Source: Carettochelys insculpta (lineage: Eukaryota; Chordata; Testudines; Carettochelyidae). Taken from it: DNA of 64,000 bases. A program made the position numbers and the translations under genes. The notes under the pieces are model-generated. The model had not been told where the DNA came from, did no database searches, and saw only the letters and a list, made by a program, of their open reading frames with translations. Position 1 is the first letter of the stretch. Every line of letters begins with the position of its first letter. Of this stretch, positions 43,371-54,680 are shown in pieces. The stretch spans positions 96,947,001-97,011,000 of the forward strand of contig NC_134141.1 of assembly GCF_033958435.1 (NCBI RefSeq), in the 5' to 3' direction.

Positions 43371-45380
43371 GGCTATGGCTACACATCGAGATTCAATTTT
43401 AAGTCAATTAGCCCAGTTTTTCCAAGTGCCTGTCTTCTCTGTGAATTCCATTAGCTCAATTTATGAAGCACTAAAATCGACATAATCTCAATATCATAAT
43501 ATCGTAGTAAGCTGATGGGTGTAGCATTCAGTTTGAATTTAAAATTCTGAACGAAGGCTAGCGAGGAAGAGCCGTGGCTTTAAATAGAATTCATTTGCTT
43601 CCAGACGTGCTCCATATATGCCCCACAGTGCCCCACAGCGCTCCGCTCTGGCCTCGTCCAGCTCCACTGCTGTCAGGTGCAGAGGAATTAGGCAACAGGG
43701 AGACCGTTTCAATTCGGCACCTGGAAGCTCATGGCTGTAGGGTCACAAAAGGCTGAAAAATCTTCTTTCTTTTTGTTTGCTAGTCGTGCGGTTGTGGGGG
43801 TCTGTGGTGCTGTGTATACCCCGGCTAGCTGCCTTTTTTTTCTGTGCTGGCCTCCTTCCCCATGTGTCAGCTAGGCTGTGTGTGTGGGGGGGGGTGGTTG
43901 TCCTTGTCTGGTAGGATGAAAAACTTCTTTTTGGCTGTTTATATGTTGTCCTGCCCTCCGTATCGCCTCCCGCCCCTCCCCCTGGGGGTGCCACCCATTC
44001 TGGAACTTTCCCTCGCACACATCACATGGCAGCTAGTCTGTGGGTGGGGGGCGGGTCGTGCTTGGATGAGAAACTTGTTTTCAGATGCTTACGTTTTGTC
44101 CTGACACCCACATCCCCTCCCTTCCCTCCCCCTAGAGGTGCCACGCAAGCTGTAACTTTCCCACGCCCAGCTGCATCACGTATCTTGACTCCAAATGAAT
44201 AAAAGGATGTGTTGCTAGGTGCCAGGCAGCTTGCACGCAGTGAGGGTCCTGTAGGCAGCCAGGGAAAGTCTCCCTGGTCCGTCACAGTTTTCAGGCAGCT
44301 GAAGAAAATACTTTGTTACTAACATGGCTGTCCTCCGAGAGGAACTTTCTGGATGGTCTTTAGCCAAAGGCCAAGGGGCTGGCTGTAGACAGGGGCCTAT
44401 AAGCCGCCTGGGGATGTCTCCCTCAGCGGTCATGATTTTTGGGTGCTGGCTGTAGCCTCCCTGAGCTGTAACTGTTTCAGTGATTCAGTGCAGAGATATA
44501 GCCATGTTAGTCTATATTCTATCAAAACAAAAAGGCAGTCCAGAAGCACTTTAAAGACTAACAAAATAATTTATTAGGTGAGCTTCCATGGGGCAGACCC
44601 ACTTCTTCAGCCCATAGCCATACGACGACGGACTCAATATTTAAGGCACAGAGATTTGTCAACCTTGATAGCTATTTTTGGTTCTCGGTGCCTTAAGTAT
44701 TGCGTCTGTTCTGGTCTGGCTACGGTCTGAAGAAGTGGGTCTGTCCCACGAAATCTCATCGCCTAATAAATTATTTTGTTAGTCTTTAAAGTGCTACTGA
44801 ACTGCTTTTTTGTTTTGAATGATTCAGTGCAGTTTCAGTGTAGTACCCGTGTCTACTTAAACATAGTCTTCATCTGACGGTTGTCTTTGATAGGAGAGCT
44901 AAGTCCAGATCCAAGCCTGCAAAGACCCAGTGCTTTTGCATCCCATTTTCAAAAATCTGTTGGCTGGGACTGGTTTGCTACCCCTGCTGTCCCCTCAATT
45001 ATAAAAAGCACATCTCTCATAAAGGGAAGCCAAATCCCTGCCTGGAATGAGGGACGTTTGTTTAACATGGCAAGGGAAAGAGGGGAATGAAATGTGGGAA
45101 GATGTCATCAGCTATGCACATCTATTTATGGGGCATTTTTTCCCCCATGCTACACCCGTGAAAACAGCCAGAATGCTCTGGGGCTGAGGAAACTGTGGGA
45201 TAGGTTCCCACAATACACTGCTGCAGCACTTGATTTACGCTACTTGTGTGTGGCAGCAATAAGTCGATTTTGTAGGGAGCATGTGGGACAGTGAAGATGC
45301 TGAAAATCGAATGCATAAAACCAAGCGTTAATAAATCGATGTTAATAAATTCAGTTTTAGCCCGTAGTGTACACGTAGCC
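43371..45380. mobile_element. Non-autonomous DNA transposon of about 2 kb with a nested Penelope insertion
   Basis: The left end is GGCTATGGCTACACATCGAG and the reversed right end GGCTACGTGTACACTACGGG. Outer motifs match the 1-kb element at 19253-20235 in the same order (GTGCCCCACAGCG, GAATTAGGCAACAGG, AACTGTGGGATAGGTTCCC, GCAGCAATAAGTCGA). A central stretch (43740-44470) is extra: several diverged repeats of a unit with TTTCTTTTTGTTTGC- and GCCGCCTCCC-like text. No transposase frame was found. The Penelope unit at 44494-44819 arrived later. Confidence 0.68.
44494..44819. mobile_element. Foldback Penelope-tail insertion with 13-bp target duplication
   Basis: TGATTCAGTGCAG occurs at 44481-44493 and again at 44820-44832, an exact 13-bp direct repeat that bounds the insert. 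Inside, a minus-oriented tail (44494-44612, with GTCTTTAAAGTGCTTCTGG on minus) faces a plus-oriented tail (44727-44819, CTGAAGAAGTGGGTCTGTCC, TCTTTAAAGTGCTACTG). About 110 bases of unmatched sequence lie between. This is a complete small insertion made of two opposed 3' tails. Confidence 0.78.
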
Positions 45381-45958
45381 CTTGTCTCAGGGGGTCTCCC
45401 ACGCACACATAACTTCTTTTAATTTGTTATACAAGCCACCATTGTACCAAAATCTCTGTTGCCAGGTGCCATCTAGCTCTTTTTACAAGGTACTAAACTA
45501 CTGGCTGCTGAAGCCAAGCTGTCTTAAAAATTAAGCTCTAGCATCTCACAACTGATCTGTGTTGTTTTCATTTCCTGTAGATCTGAAGCACTGCTGCTCT
45601 CCTGGGTAAGGGGAAAGTGTTAAAAGGCAGGCAGTCTGATGGAATCACGAGGAAACCACCTGCTCAGACTGAGTTCCATGAAATGAAGAACAAGGAACAG
45701 TGAAAATGACTCATGCGCTGCCATTCATGAAAAGTGCAACGTCTGAGAAAAGCATGTCCTGTATTTGTATAGAAAAGACGCTGACTCACTAGAAATATTA
45801 GGAATACATAACCAGGAAGCTGAGATTGTGACCACAGGCAATCATCATCTGATATAAAGTGCTGAGTAAGCTTTAAAGTATTTCTGTGCTACCAAATGAG
45901 AAGTTGTCAGCTTATCTGATGACATGTCCTGGATTTATCATCGAAGTAAAATCTCTTA
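45381..45958. other. Non-coding stretch, nothing recognised
   Basis: No coding or repeat signal was seen. The last three bases, TTA (45956-45958), are the left target duplication of the Harbinger element. Confidence 0.5.
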
Positions 45959-46167
45959 GGGTGCATCTATGCTACAGCTCTGTTTCAAAAGAACGTCTTT
46001 CAAAAGAGAACATCGAAAGATGGTCTTTCGAAATGGAGCATCTGCACAAGCCAGTGGGGACCAAAGGTTTGATCCGTTCGTTCGAAAGGCCCTGCCAGTG
46101 CAATTTTTAAAGAGAGTGTCCACACATACCAGGGTGCTCCTATGAAAGAGCAGGGGCAGGAAGTGCC

Positions 46168-47257
46168 ATGGTCAGGAAGATCAAGGGGACATTTCTGGAG
46201 CTGTGCCACTGGCTTACCCTAGTCCTTCAGCGCTGGGACACACACCTAAGGCCAGCGCCCCCCCTTCAGAAGAGGGTGGCCATCGCCCTGTGGAAGCTGT
46301 CCACCCTGGACAGTTACCAATCCATCGGCCACCAGTTCGGGGTGGGCAAGGTCACCATTGGGGCAGTCCTCATCCAGGTAAGCCATGCCCAGCTCACACT
46401 GAGACCGCATATGAGGGGTGGGAAGCACCCTGGCAAGGGGCATTGTCAGGAAGTCGGGGGGGTGTGTGTGGCCCTCACACGGGACAGGGATGGGGATGGG
46501 CGGGCACCCTGGGGACAGGGGTGAGGATGGGGATGGAGATGGGCGGGGATGGGGAAGCGGACGGGCAGGCAAGCTGCACCCCACCTCATGCTCATGAGCA
46601 TGCCCCCCCCCATGCCCTGCAGGTCATCCAGGTTATAAACAAGGTGCTCCTGAGGCAGCTGGTCCACATCGGGGCCCTGGACCATGCCATCTGGGGCTTC
46701 CAGGAGCTGGGCTTCCCAAACTGCTTCGGGGCCCTGGATGGCACCCACATCTGGGTCCCCGGAGCACAGCTGCAGGGCCTTTGTGAATCTCAAGGGCTAC
46801 CACTTGGTGGTCCTGCAGGCCCTGGTCAATGCCAACATCTGGTTCCAGGACATCTGCGTGGGCTGTTCCAGCTGTGCACATGACATGAGGGTGTTCTAGA
46901 ACTCAGGGCTGGGATGTCACATGGCCAAGGAGAACTTCGTCCCCCCAGCGGGAGCTCCCCATCAGGGACATGATGATGCTGCCCTGCATTGTGGGAGATG
47001 TGGTCTATCCCCTGCAGGCCTGGCTGATGCGGCCATATACATACCCAGCCGAGCCAGGACCTGAGAGGCTGAACCGGGTCCAGAACACCGTGGAGGGGGC
47101 AGTTGGCTGCCTCAAGGGGCATTTTAGATGCCTGCACACCAGACTGGAGGTGGTCCTTCCCAACATCCCAGCGGTGGCTGGGGCTTGCTGCACCGTTCAT
47201 AACCTGGTGGAGGCAAAACATGAGTCCTACATGCAGGGGTGGGTGCCAAGGTAGGGC
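46168..47257 (+). pseudogene. HARBI1-like transposase, two exons, lightly broken
   Basis: Exon 1 (46168-46377) starts at an ATG and gives VAIALWKLSTLDSYQSIGHQ then FGVGKVTIGAVLIQ, the N-terminal helix-turn-helix of HARBI1-type proteins. A donor GTAAGC follows. The acceptor CCCTGCAG at 46622 keeps the frame. Exon 2 reads FQELGFPNCFGALDGTHIWV, with the first catalytic Asp in GALDGTH. A frameshift near 46765 leads to KGYHLVVLQALVNANIWFQD and SCAHDMRVF, with the second Asp in HD. A TAG at 46897-46899 and another shift follow. The end reads IVGDVVYPLQAWLMRPYTYP and NTVEGAVGCLKGHFRCL, with Glu in VEGAVG as the third catalytic residue. The DDE triad is preserved but the frame is not. Confidence 0.87.
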
Positions 47258-47404
47258 GTGGTTATGAACAGCCCCCTGCTGCCCCGTACTGCCAGGCCCA
47301 GCAGGACGGGCTGTGGGTACAGGAGACCCTGCACCAGGTCTTTGAGCTGGGGCCACAGTGACACCCCCCCCGCCCCCGCGCACACCCACACACCCCACCC
47401 ATAC

Positions 47405-47930
47405 CCTGAACACACATGCACAGCCACCACCAGCACCCTGCGCATGCACGTGCGCACACACACATGCACAGCCACCACCAGCACCCCACGCGCGCGCACA
47501 CATGCACACACACACACATGCACAGCCACCACCAGCACCCCACGCGCGTGCACACATGCACACACACACACATGCACAGCCACCACCAGCACCCCGCGCG
47601 CACGCGCGCACACACATGCACAGCCACCACCAGCACCCCGCGCGTGCACGCACATGCGCACACACATGCACAGCCACCACCAGCACCCCGCGTGCACGTG
47701 CGCACACACATGCACAGCCACCACCAGCACCCCGCGCGCGCACGCACATGCGCACACACACATGCACAGCCACCACCAGCACCCCGCGCGCGCGCGCACG
47801 CACATGCGCACACACACATGCACAGCCACCACCAGCACCCTGCGCGCGCGCACGCGCACACACACATGCACAGCCACCACCAGCACCCCGTGTACGTGCG
47901 CGTGCACACACACATGCACAGGGGCTACAG
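47405..47930. repeat. CA/CG minisatellite, ten units, inside Harbinger
   Basis: Ten copies of CACAGCCACCACCAGCACC alternate with variable runs of alternating purine-pyrimidine DNA (CGCGCGCGCACGCACATGCG type). The unit length varies between about 44 and 60 bases because the CA/CG runs differ. Such runs favour left-handed Z-DNA. There are few stop codons in any frame, which creates large open frames on both strands that I do not take as genes. Confidence 0.9.
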
Positions 47931-48609
47931 GGTAAAGCATAAAGTAAACTCTTTACTTGTTGACAAAACTGTGCCCCTGAATTCTAGGAGGAACTATTTA
48001 CAGATGGGAGGGGGAAAGGTGAATGGGGAGGTTGTGCGGGGGGATGCTTTCGGGGGTGTAGCAGCCTCAGGTGGGAATCCTGGAGGCCCAAAGGGGTCAG
48101 GTTCGGGGTGGGGGGGGCCTTACTCCTCAAGGGGGCTTGACGGCTGGGATCCCCGTCACCTGCGCCCGCCCCTTCTGCCCCATGTCCAGGGGACCCGCCG
48201 GGGCCGGTGGCACAGGGAGGTGGAGCACTGCTCAGGTGCAGTCCCAACGCTTGTGCTGGGGTCGGCATGATGAGGAGGGGTTGGGCTGGAGGCTCAGCCT
48301 CTGGCCTGCCAGCCCTGGCCAGGATCATGCAGGCCAGGTGTATGAGGCTGGCCGCAGGCAGGTGAGGGGGGGCAGGGCCTCCAGGTCAGGCTTATGGGGG
48401 GGGGGTGCCTTTATGGGGGGGTGGGGGGATGGGGGATTGCGGTGGGGAGGAGCCGCGGAGGGGCCATGCGGGTGATGGGGACATAGGAGACAGTGGGGGG
48501 GACGATGGGGGGGGGGCCCGGGTGCAGGAGTGGCCTGCGATGGGGCGGCGGCTAGGACCAGGTGGCCAACCACGGCCTGGGTGAGGGAGTCTAGGTTGGC
48601 TGCCACCCA

Positions 48610-49800
48610 GTCCTATGCCTGCCGCTGTGTGGTGAGCCACTCCTGCATGACTCCCGTCAGCTCCTGCAAGGCGGCTGTGTGGGCCATGTCCCCCACCTCC
48701 ACATCTCTGGCCTGGTGGTGCTGGCGGGGGGGCCAGCTGTGGCCCTGCACTGTCCCTGTTTGGGGCCTGGCCTGCTCCCCCTCGCCCTTGGTCGTCGGGC
48801 TCCACCGGCCTGTCATGGGGCTGGTCCGGCTGCCGGCTGCTGGAGCTGTGGATACATAAGGGGAGAGGAACGGGCCATTAGTCCCCGTGAGGGGCCCCTT
48901 GTACCCTCCCCACCCCATGAGGGTGGCCCTGCGGGGACCACATCCGGGGCTCCTTGTCCGGGTTGCAGGAGTGCTGGCTCTCTTTTGCCTCCCTCGGTCC
49001 CTCTGCAGCCTGGTGACCCATGGTGCTGTCTGGGCTGCATGGTGCTGAGTGCCACACATCAGCCCTGTGAGGCCAGGGCAGTGGGGCCGATGGCTCTGTG
49101 GGTGGGGCGGAACTGCACGCCCCCTTCCCTGGCTCCGCGGCCACGGCACATATCTGTGGTCCCCTCCCAGGAATGCGGGCAAGGTGCAGGCGGAGGGGGC
49201 CAGGCTGGATGGTCTGAATGGCACTTCGATGATAAGGGCCCCCTCGCTCGAGCTCTCATCATCGCTGCTGCCTGGGATCCTGGATGGGCACCTGTGGGTG
49301 GCCGGTGGTCCAGGGCAGTCCTCCCCCTCAGTCCCCATCTCCTCCAGCTCCAGCTCGGTCGGGGGGGGGGGTCGGTGGTGTTCAGGAGCAAGGCTTGGGG
49401 GGGGTCTCACCTCCTTGGGCCCACGGAGGCATTCAAGTTCTTTAAAGTAGGGGCAGCTAATGGGCACTGCCCCTGACCACCCAGCCGAGTCCCGAGTCCG
49501 GCAGTAGCACTGCTGGAGTTCCTTGACCTTGGACCTCACCTGGTCCAGGGTTCAGGTGGGGTGAGCCTGCCTGGTGAGGCCCTTAGCCAGGTGCTTGAAA
49601 GCTGTGGCGTTCCGGTGCTGGACCCCCGTATGGTGCAGGACCTCCTCGTTTTCCCACAGGGGGAGGAGGTCCTGCAGCTTGGCATTGGTCCAGGAGGGGG
49701 CCCAGAGCTTCGGAGGCTGGTTCCCCTCCTGGGAGGGCTCCCTGGTTTCCTTGGGGGGCCCCTGGGGCAGGTGGGGGGCTCAAAGGCACTGGCCATGGTG
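48610..49800 (-). pseudogene. Harbinger Myb/SANT-like DNA-binding protein gene
   Basis: On minus, the N-terminal part reads SWTNAKLQDLLPLWENEEVL, HRNATAFKHLAKGLTRQAHP, then a single in-frame TGA (49552-49554), then QVRSKVKELQQCYCRTRDSA and VPISCPYFKELECLRGPKE. This is a trihelix/MADF-type domain: a Trp and spaced hydrophobics in helix 1, and 'Q-V-x-x-K-x-K-x-L' in helix 3. A low-complexity acidic linker follows (TELELEEMGTEGEDC, SSDDESSSEGALII), then a C-terminal section ending AALQELTGVMQEWLTTQRQA, probably from a second exon. Such proteins bind Harbinger termini and help move the transposase to the nucleus. The single stop is the main lesion seen. The exon boundary near 48860-49200 is unresolved. 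Confidence 0.78.
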
Positions 49801-50255
49801 CCGAGAAGGGCTATGGGCTGGCTGGAGCGTCACCCTTGATAGCTGGCTGGGCAGCAGTGTTGGCTCCTTGCTTCCTGCACGCTCTGAGCGTCCTGCCTGG
49901 GGGTTTCTGGGAGCCTGTATCCTTAAACGCAGCCGGACGCTGGATCCAGAGAGCTCCGCTTGTGCTGCGAGCAGTGCCACTGCCTGCCAGCTGGATCGCG
50001 GCCAGGGAGGACTCTCTTTTTCAAAACAGCGGGCCATGGAGTGGCTACACTTGCTCTCTTTCGAAATAATCTTTCGAAGGAGGGCGCTTTTCCCATCTTG
50101 GGAACAGAGGACTGACTTCAAAAGACGGGGGAGTTCTTTCGAAGTTACTTTCCAAAGAGAGCCGTGTGAGTATAGCTGCTCCGCAGGTTCTTTCGAAAGA
50201 ACTCGGTCTTCCGATCTGGATTTCGAATGTACTTGCTCACGTAGACACACCCTTA

Positions 50256-50980
50256 ATGTTTGTTTCTCCCTGGAGTATTGTTTAAGGGCTGCTTGGCACA
50301 CTGACAAATAAGGGCCTAAGACTTCCATCTGCCAAATGCATCTTGGAATACACTGAGGGCCTTCAGAGCCCTTTGAACTCAGGGTTCCTCAGCATCTCCC
50401 AAAAGCTCTTTAAATTGGCTTGAGAACACAGTCCTAAATGCCCTTCCATTTTGCTCAGGTTTAAGACAATGGAAGTGAGGCACGGTCAGATGTTGAATGA
50501 AGGAGATTATTTTAATTTGCTAGCTCCACCCTACTGTTTTTGCATGTTTCATTGTTCTATACTACCTCAAATTGGCCTCCACAGATCTGACAAAGGTGCC
50601 AGCTTGGAATGCTAACCCATAATGTGCCTTATAACATGTATATTCTGAGTAGGCTAAACAGACTTTTAGTAAGTTTTGTCCACGCCTCCTCATAAATCAT
50701 AAGAAATTGACGAGAACCAGGAAGAAAAGTAAATTCAGGCACCAGACATAACAGGAGATATCTGGCACTCTTTTTGAAGCCAAAGTATATGCAGAGCCAA
50801 ATTCTGAGCCTGTACTGTTTCATCCACGGTTCTGTTGCCTCTCCAGGCTTTAGATCAATGAACATCCACACTGACACATCAAGATAAAACAGGGAGAAGA
50901 AAACTCAGTTTCCCTATGCAGACCCTTATATTGAGTAAAGAAACCATAATTTCTCCTCCAATTTCTCTTCATGAACTTTA
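50256..50980. other. Non-coding stretch, nothing recognised
   Basis: DNA between the Harbinger element and the next transposon. No coding or repeat signal was seen. Confidence 0.5.
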
Positions 50981-51315
50981 GTGCAGGTTGAATCTTACTA
51001 GTACAGCACCTTCAGGACCGGCTCCTTGCCAAATGACAGAATTTGTCAAACCACACGAGGTCAATATAGTCGACCAGCATTATCAACAAGTCCATTGTGT
51101 ATGAGCTCTTAGAAGACATTTAGGGATAAATTACAACTAAATGACAGCATAGAACACTGAGAGCCAGGACTGGTGGCTGTAAAGAAACTGTATGGGACCA
51201 CGGAAAACTTGGCTATACCTTTGATAAATGGCTGTCCCGGTTGCTAAAATCATGCTGGATTAAGGATGTTCCTGGGTCGAGAGGGTGCCACACTAGAGAG
51301 GTTCAGCCTGTACTG
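50981..51315. mobile_element. Probable pogo/Tigger-like non-autonomous element
   Basis: The left end GTGCAGGTTGAATCTTAC and the reversed right end CAGTACAGGCTGAACCTC align over about 27 bases (both continue to a GGCACC or AGCACC). TA precedes the left end; the right TA appears mutated to CA. The pattern 'CAGGTTGAACCTCT...GGCACC' is a known style of reptile and bird Tigger-like repeats. Confidence 0.55.
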
Positions 51316-52364
51316 CATCTATCTTCAACTGAGTTCCTTGGTCTTAGGCCATTTCATAAAGCACAGTGATTGGCTTTATGGGAAGGAAAAAAAAAAACAA
51401 CTAGCTCTAACTACACTACCACAAAGTGATACTGAGTTATCACACCTTTCTTCTACTTAAAATAAGTCCACTGATTTTTTTAATATTGAGAAATGCCAGT
51501 TTTTTATGTGGTGACAGTTGCCAATTATGTCACATGCTATGCGTAATTGGGGCAGAATGAACAGAAGGTATGAGACTTGATTACAATAGCATACCTGGGA
51601 GTTGAGCTGAGGCATGCTAAATCACTCATCTACTGCATAACACTGGGGATGGTTGTTTCAACTTCCTTGTGCCTCAAATAGTAACTTACCCGTACAAATG
51701 AATGTTGTCGGACCAAACTGTAACTCATATGCTGCATTGCTGTCATTAATAGGTGTAGCTCAAACAACAAAGAATTTTTGATCACTGGCGGGCTATGCCA
51801 ACCCACAGATCATTCCCTCTTTGCACATCTGTGCTCTACTGGGACCATTTTCATTACATTTTGATAGGCTGATTAATCCATTATCTGCACTCAGCCTGTA
51901 TCACGATTGAGTGCCATGCCAATTTCTAAGCATTAGACAAGTTGCAATGCTGGCAGTACCATTTAGACATAAATATGCATTGCAGGCACATTTGTATCTA
52001 AAATTCATGAGGCCTTCATCTTCTAGAGATGTTTTCTTGAGCAATACAATCATAGAGATCCTGACAGCCATGCCCACTATGGTTATTTGAGGCTGTGTTT
52101 TGCAGAAATTGATTTTGGCCCGTGTTAAATCTGACCCATTAAGAGTCATTTTGCTATATACCAAGCATGCGTTGATGTGCCCATCCAAAGAGGGTAATCC
52201 CAGAAAAGCAGGGGCCTAGCAATAAATGAGTTTGTGTCAGCTCTGCTTTGTAAGTGACATTGGGCCAAACTGACCCTATCTGAAACCCAGAAGCAGGCAA
52301 TGCTGTCCATGGTGAGAGTCTGGCCATGCAATGACTCACAATGTCCCCCTCAGATGGTCTGTGC
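51316..52364. other. Non-coding stretch, nothing recognised
   Basis: No coding pattern or transposon end was recognised. Open frames at 51901-52384 on minus overlap and carry no motif. Confidence 0.45.
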
Positions 52365-52710
52365 CAGAGATGGGCAACCACCAATCATGAGTGGCCTTCC
52401 TTTACCTCAGGGAGTGGCAGCAGTCTCTGACTCACTGGAGTTTCCATCTGCAGTCCCTCTGTGTGCCTGCTTCCCCCATGCACTTCTTGCACACCAGGGC
52501 AACGGAACCCTGCATTTACCTGCTCCTCCCCCTTCCTCCCCACACTTTCAGAGTACATGAATCTCCTGATTTGTGCTCCATCCCTTCTCCCCATCCTTTG
52601 CACAGATGGAACAGCTGCAAATCAGGGGGACAGTCAAGGGGTCCACGGGCTACAGGTGGTGCCCCAGTGGGCTGCATGTGGCCCCATGAGCTACAGGTTT
52701 CCCACCAGTG
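52365..52710. mobile_element. hAT (Charlie-like) element, worn
   Basis: The left end is CAGAGATGGGCAACC. The right part reads GGGCTGCATGTGGCCCCATG, AGCTACAGGTTTCCCACC and AGTG, the usual Charlie-type right end ('catgtggcccatgagccacaggtt'). The flanks GTCTGTGC and ATCTACAT are only partly alike, so the duplication is uncertain. Confidence 0.58.
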
Positions 52711-52849
52711 ATCTACATCATAAATCAAATCTGTCCTCCTCTTTGCATCCTCCTCAAGTGCAGCTGTCCTTGTTGCTCCAGATATTTACAAACGATACCG
52801 GCCTCTGCTTTCTATGTAGATCTAGCCCCAAAGGAGTCAGTCTACCAGA

Positions 52850-53155
52850 GAAAAGTATAACACAAGTCAACGATTGGCAGTTGAATGGAAGTGAGAGACA
52901 AATTCAGACAGGAAATAAGGTGTACCTTTCTAATGGTGAAAATAACTAACTACTAATGGAGAGAACAACTTACCAAAGGTTGTGGTGGATTCTCTATCGC
53001 TGAGAATTTTAAAATCAAGATTGAATGTTTTTCTGAAAGAACTGCTCTGGGATTTATTTGGGGAAGTTCTATGGCCTGTGTTATACAGGAGGTCAGAGCA
53101 GATGAGCATAATGGTTCCTTCTGGCCTTAAGATCTATGCATTGATACATGTACTC
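52850..53155 (+). mobile_element. CR1 LINE 3' end
   Basis: On plus: GGTTGTGGTGGATTCTCTAT, AAAATCAAGATTGAATG, GGCCTGTGTTATACAGGAGG, TCAGAGCAGATGAGCATAAT and CCTTCTGGCCTTAAGATC. These are the final coding and 3' UTR motifs of CR1. 5'-truncated. Confidence 0.75.
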
Positions 53156-54680
53156 TATTGAGTTCTGAATTGTTAAGCTAGTACTAATAGAGAAATTTGT
53201 CCCATAATCCTTTTTTAAGCTGAGCTCTAATATAAGCAATTTAAATGACCTCATTTTGAGGAGTAAAACTGCAGCCAGAGGTAGACTCAGAGACAAGAAC
53301 TATAATTAAAATGTTTATTCACAATTACAGTTGGCAGGTTACGCATGGTGAGAGCTGCTTTTCTCCACGAGCATTTTCCAATTGCTATGTTGAGCAAAAT
53401 GATGGCTGTGCTCTTTTCAGTTCAGGGTGGTTTCCAGTTCTTCAACTGTTTGGCTCTGCTGTGCACTGCTGGAGTCAGACTGCCACAGATAACAGAACAG
53501 AGTCCTAATACAAACAGCCCAACATCAGATGGCTCAATCAGCTAGGAGGATTGGGCACTTGTCTAGTGCTGTTGCTCAGAAAGCAGTGATTTATTGCACC
53601 ATTGCATATAGATAAATGAGGTCTGTAGTCACAGCGGGTCTTCTAGTTGAATTACCCAGCTAAGCAAACGTATATATCCTCAAAAGGCCAGGCCATTTAA
53701 AGACCATAGAATTCTGGAAGCTAATCCAGCCAATATGTTGCACATTAACCCACAGGTCGGCCCTATGATCTTTGTTCCAATCTTATGAGTTTAGCATCTG
53801 CTAAATTTTCCTTGTGGCGCAGACATAAGGTAAATAATTATTTCTACTTAAATTTTACCTGAAGTATTAGGCAGTTAGTGTAAGAAATACCACTGTTAGG
53901 CTATGTCTAGATTTCAGGCTTCCGTCGGAAGGCAATATATTGCTAGACTGCACTCTGCTTGTTCCAGATTGTTGTGTGTAAATGACCTGTTTTCATTATT
54001 AACCATCTATGCCACTATCCAGCCCTAACCATGAAAATAAAGATTGTAAAAAATAAGAATTTATAAATGAAAAAGTGTGTCAAATTGTTGGTCATTCAGA
54101 TGTTGTATATCAATTAAAATGCAGAGGCAGTAAATGACCAACCATTTCAAATATTAATGCTACCGAGTTAACAATTGATTTTTCCACAGAGCAAAAGTGA
54201 CAGATGGTTACTCCTAGGTCTATAATTACTATAACATACAACAACTTGCAGGCCTGAGGCTGAAAGAATTAATCATGAATACCATATGAAGAGTCATATG
54301 CCTACGACTGGATACTCAACAGTTTTTCAGAATCAGAGAGTTCATGTAATTCAGAGACTTTTCCCAGAAATATAAAAAGTGAATTTCTTCTTCTTCTTCC
54401 TCTTCTTCTTCTTCTTTCATTTCCTTTATAAAGCTGTGGCTTTTTCTGACAAAGAAATGGAACGCTACCTATTTAAATTGGCAGTGTGGGTCTCCGATGC
54501 CCGCTATTAAGAAAGTCCATTACGATATCCCCCATTAATTGTTTGGATTCTTACTGTTGTCTCCATTGTCTGGTTATGCCCGAAGAAGTACAGGAGGCAA
54601 TGCAGGCGATTTTAATTGGGCTGCAACTTTTTCTTAAACATCTGGGGGTATTTAGTAGATAAAATAGTACAGAGTGTGTA
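53156..54680. other. Non-coding stretch with a MITE end and a TTC microsatellite
   Basis: GGCTATGTCTAGATTTCAGG at about 53898 looks like a lone Harbinger-type MITE end. A CTT/TTC run lies at 54387-54418. Nothing else is recognised. Confidence 0.45.

Larger units (their letters stand above)
45959..50252. mobile_element. PIF/Harbinger DNA transposon, two-gene, nearly full length
   Basis: TTA at 45956-45958 and TTA at 50253-50255 form the 3-bp target duplication expected for PIF/Harbinger. The termini GGGTGCATCTATGC and, reversed, GGGTGTGTCTACGTG are imperfect inverted repeats. Inside, on plus, is a two-exon DDE transposase (46168-47257). On minus is a Myb/SANT-like gene (48610-49800). The two converge on a CA/CG minisatellite at 47405-47930. 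Subterminal text rich in TTTCGAAAGA is shared with the MITEs of this window. Each gene has only a few lesions, so the insertion is young compared with the LINEs, but this copy is not autonomous. Confidence 0.88.

Noticed and set aside
47405..47930. CRISPR-like array (regular repeat and variable spacer)
   Set aside because: The 'spacers' are simple CA/CG runs of slippage origin, the context is a vertebrate transposon, and no cas genes exist.
46826..48270. Large open frames on both strands, rich in Cys-Val-Arg-Ala or Thr-His-Ser-His repeats
   Set aside because: They are translations of the CA/CG minisatellite, which lacks stops in all frames. They overlap on both strands and have no start context or homology.
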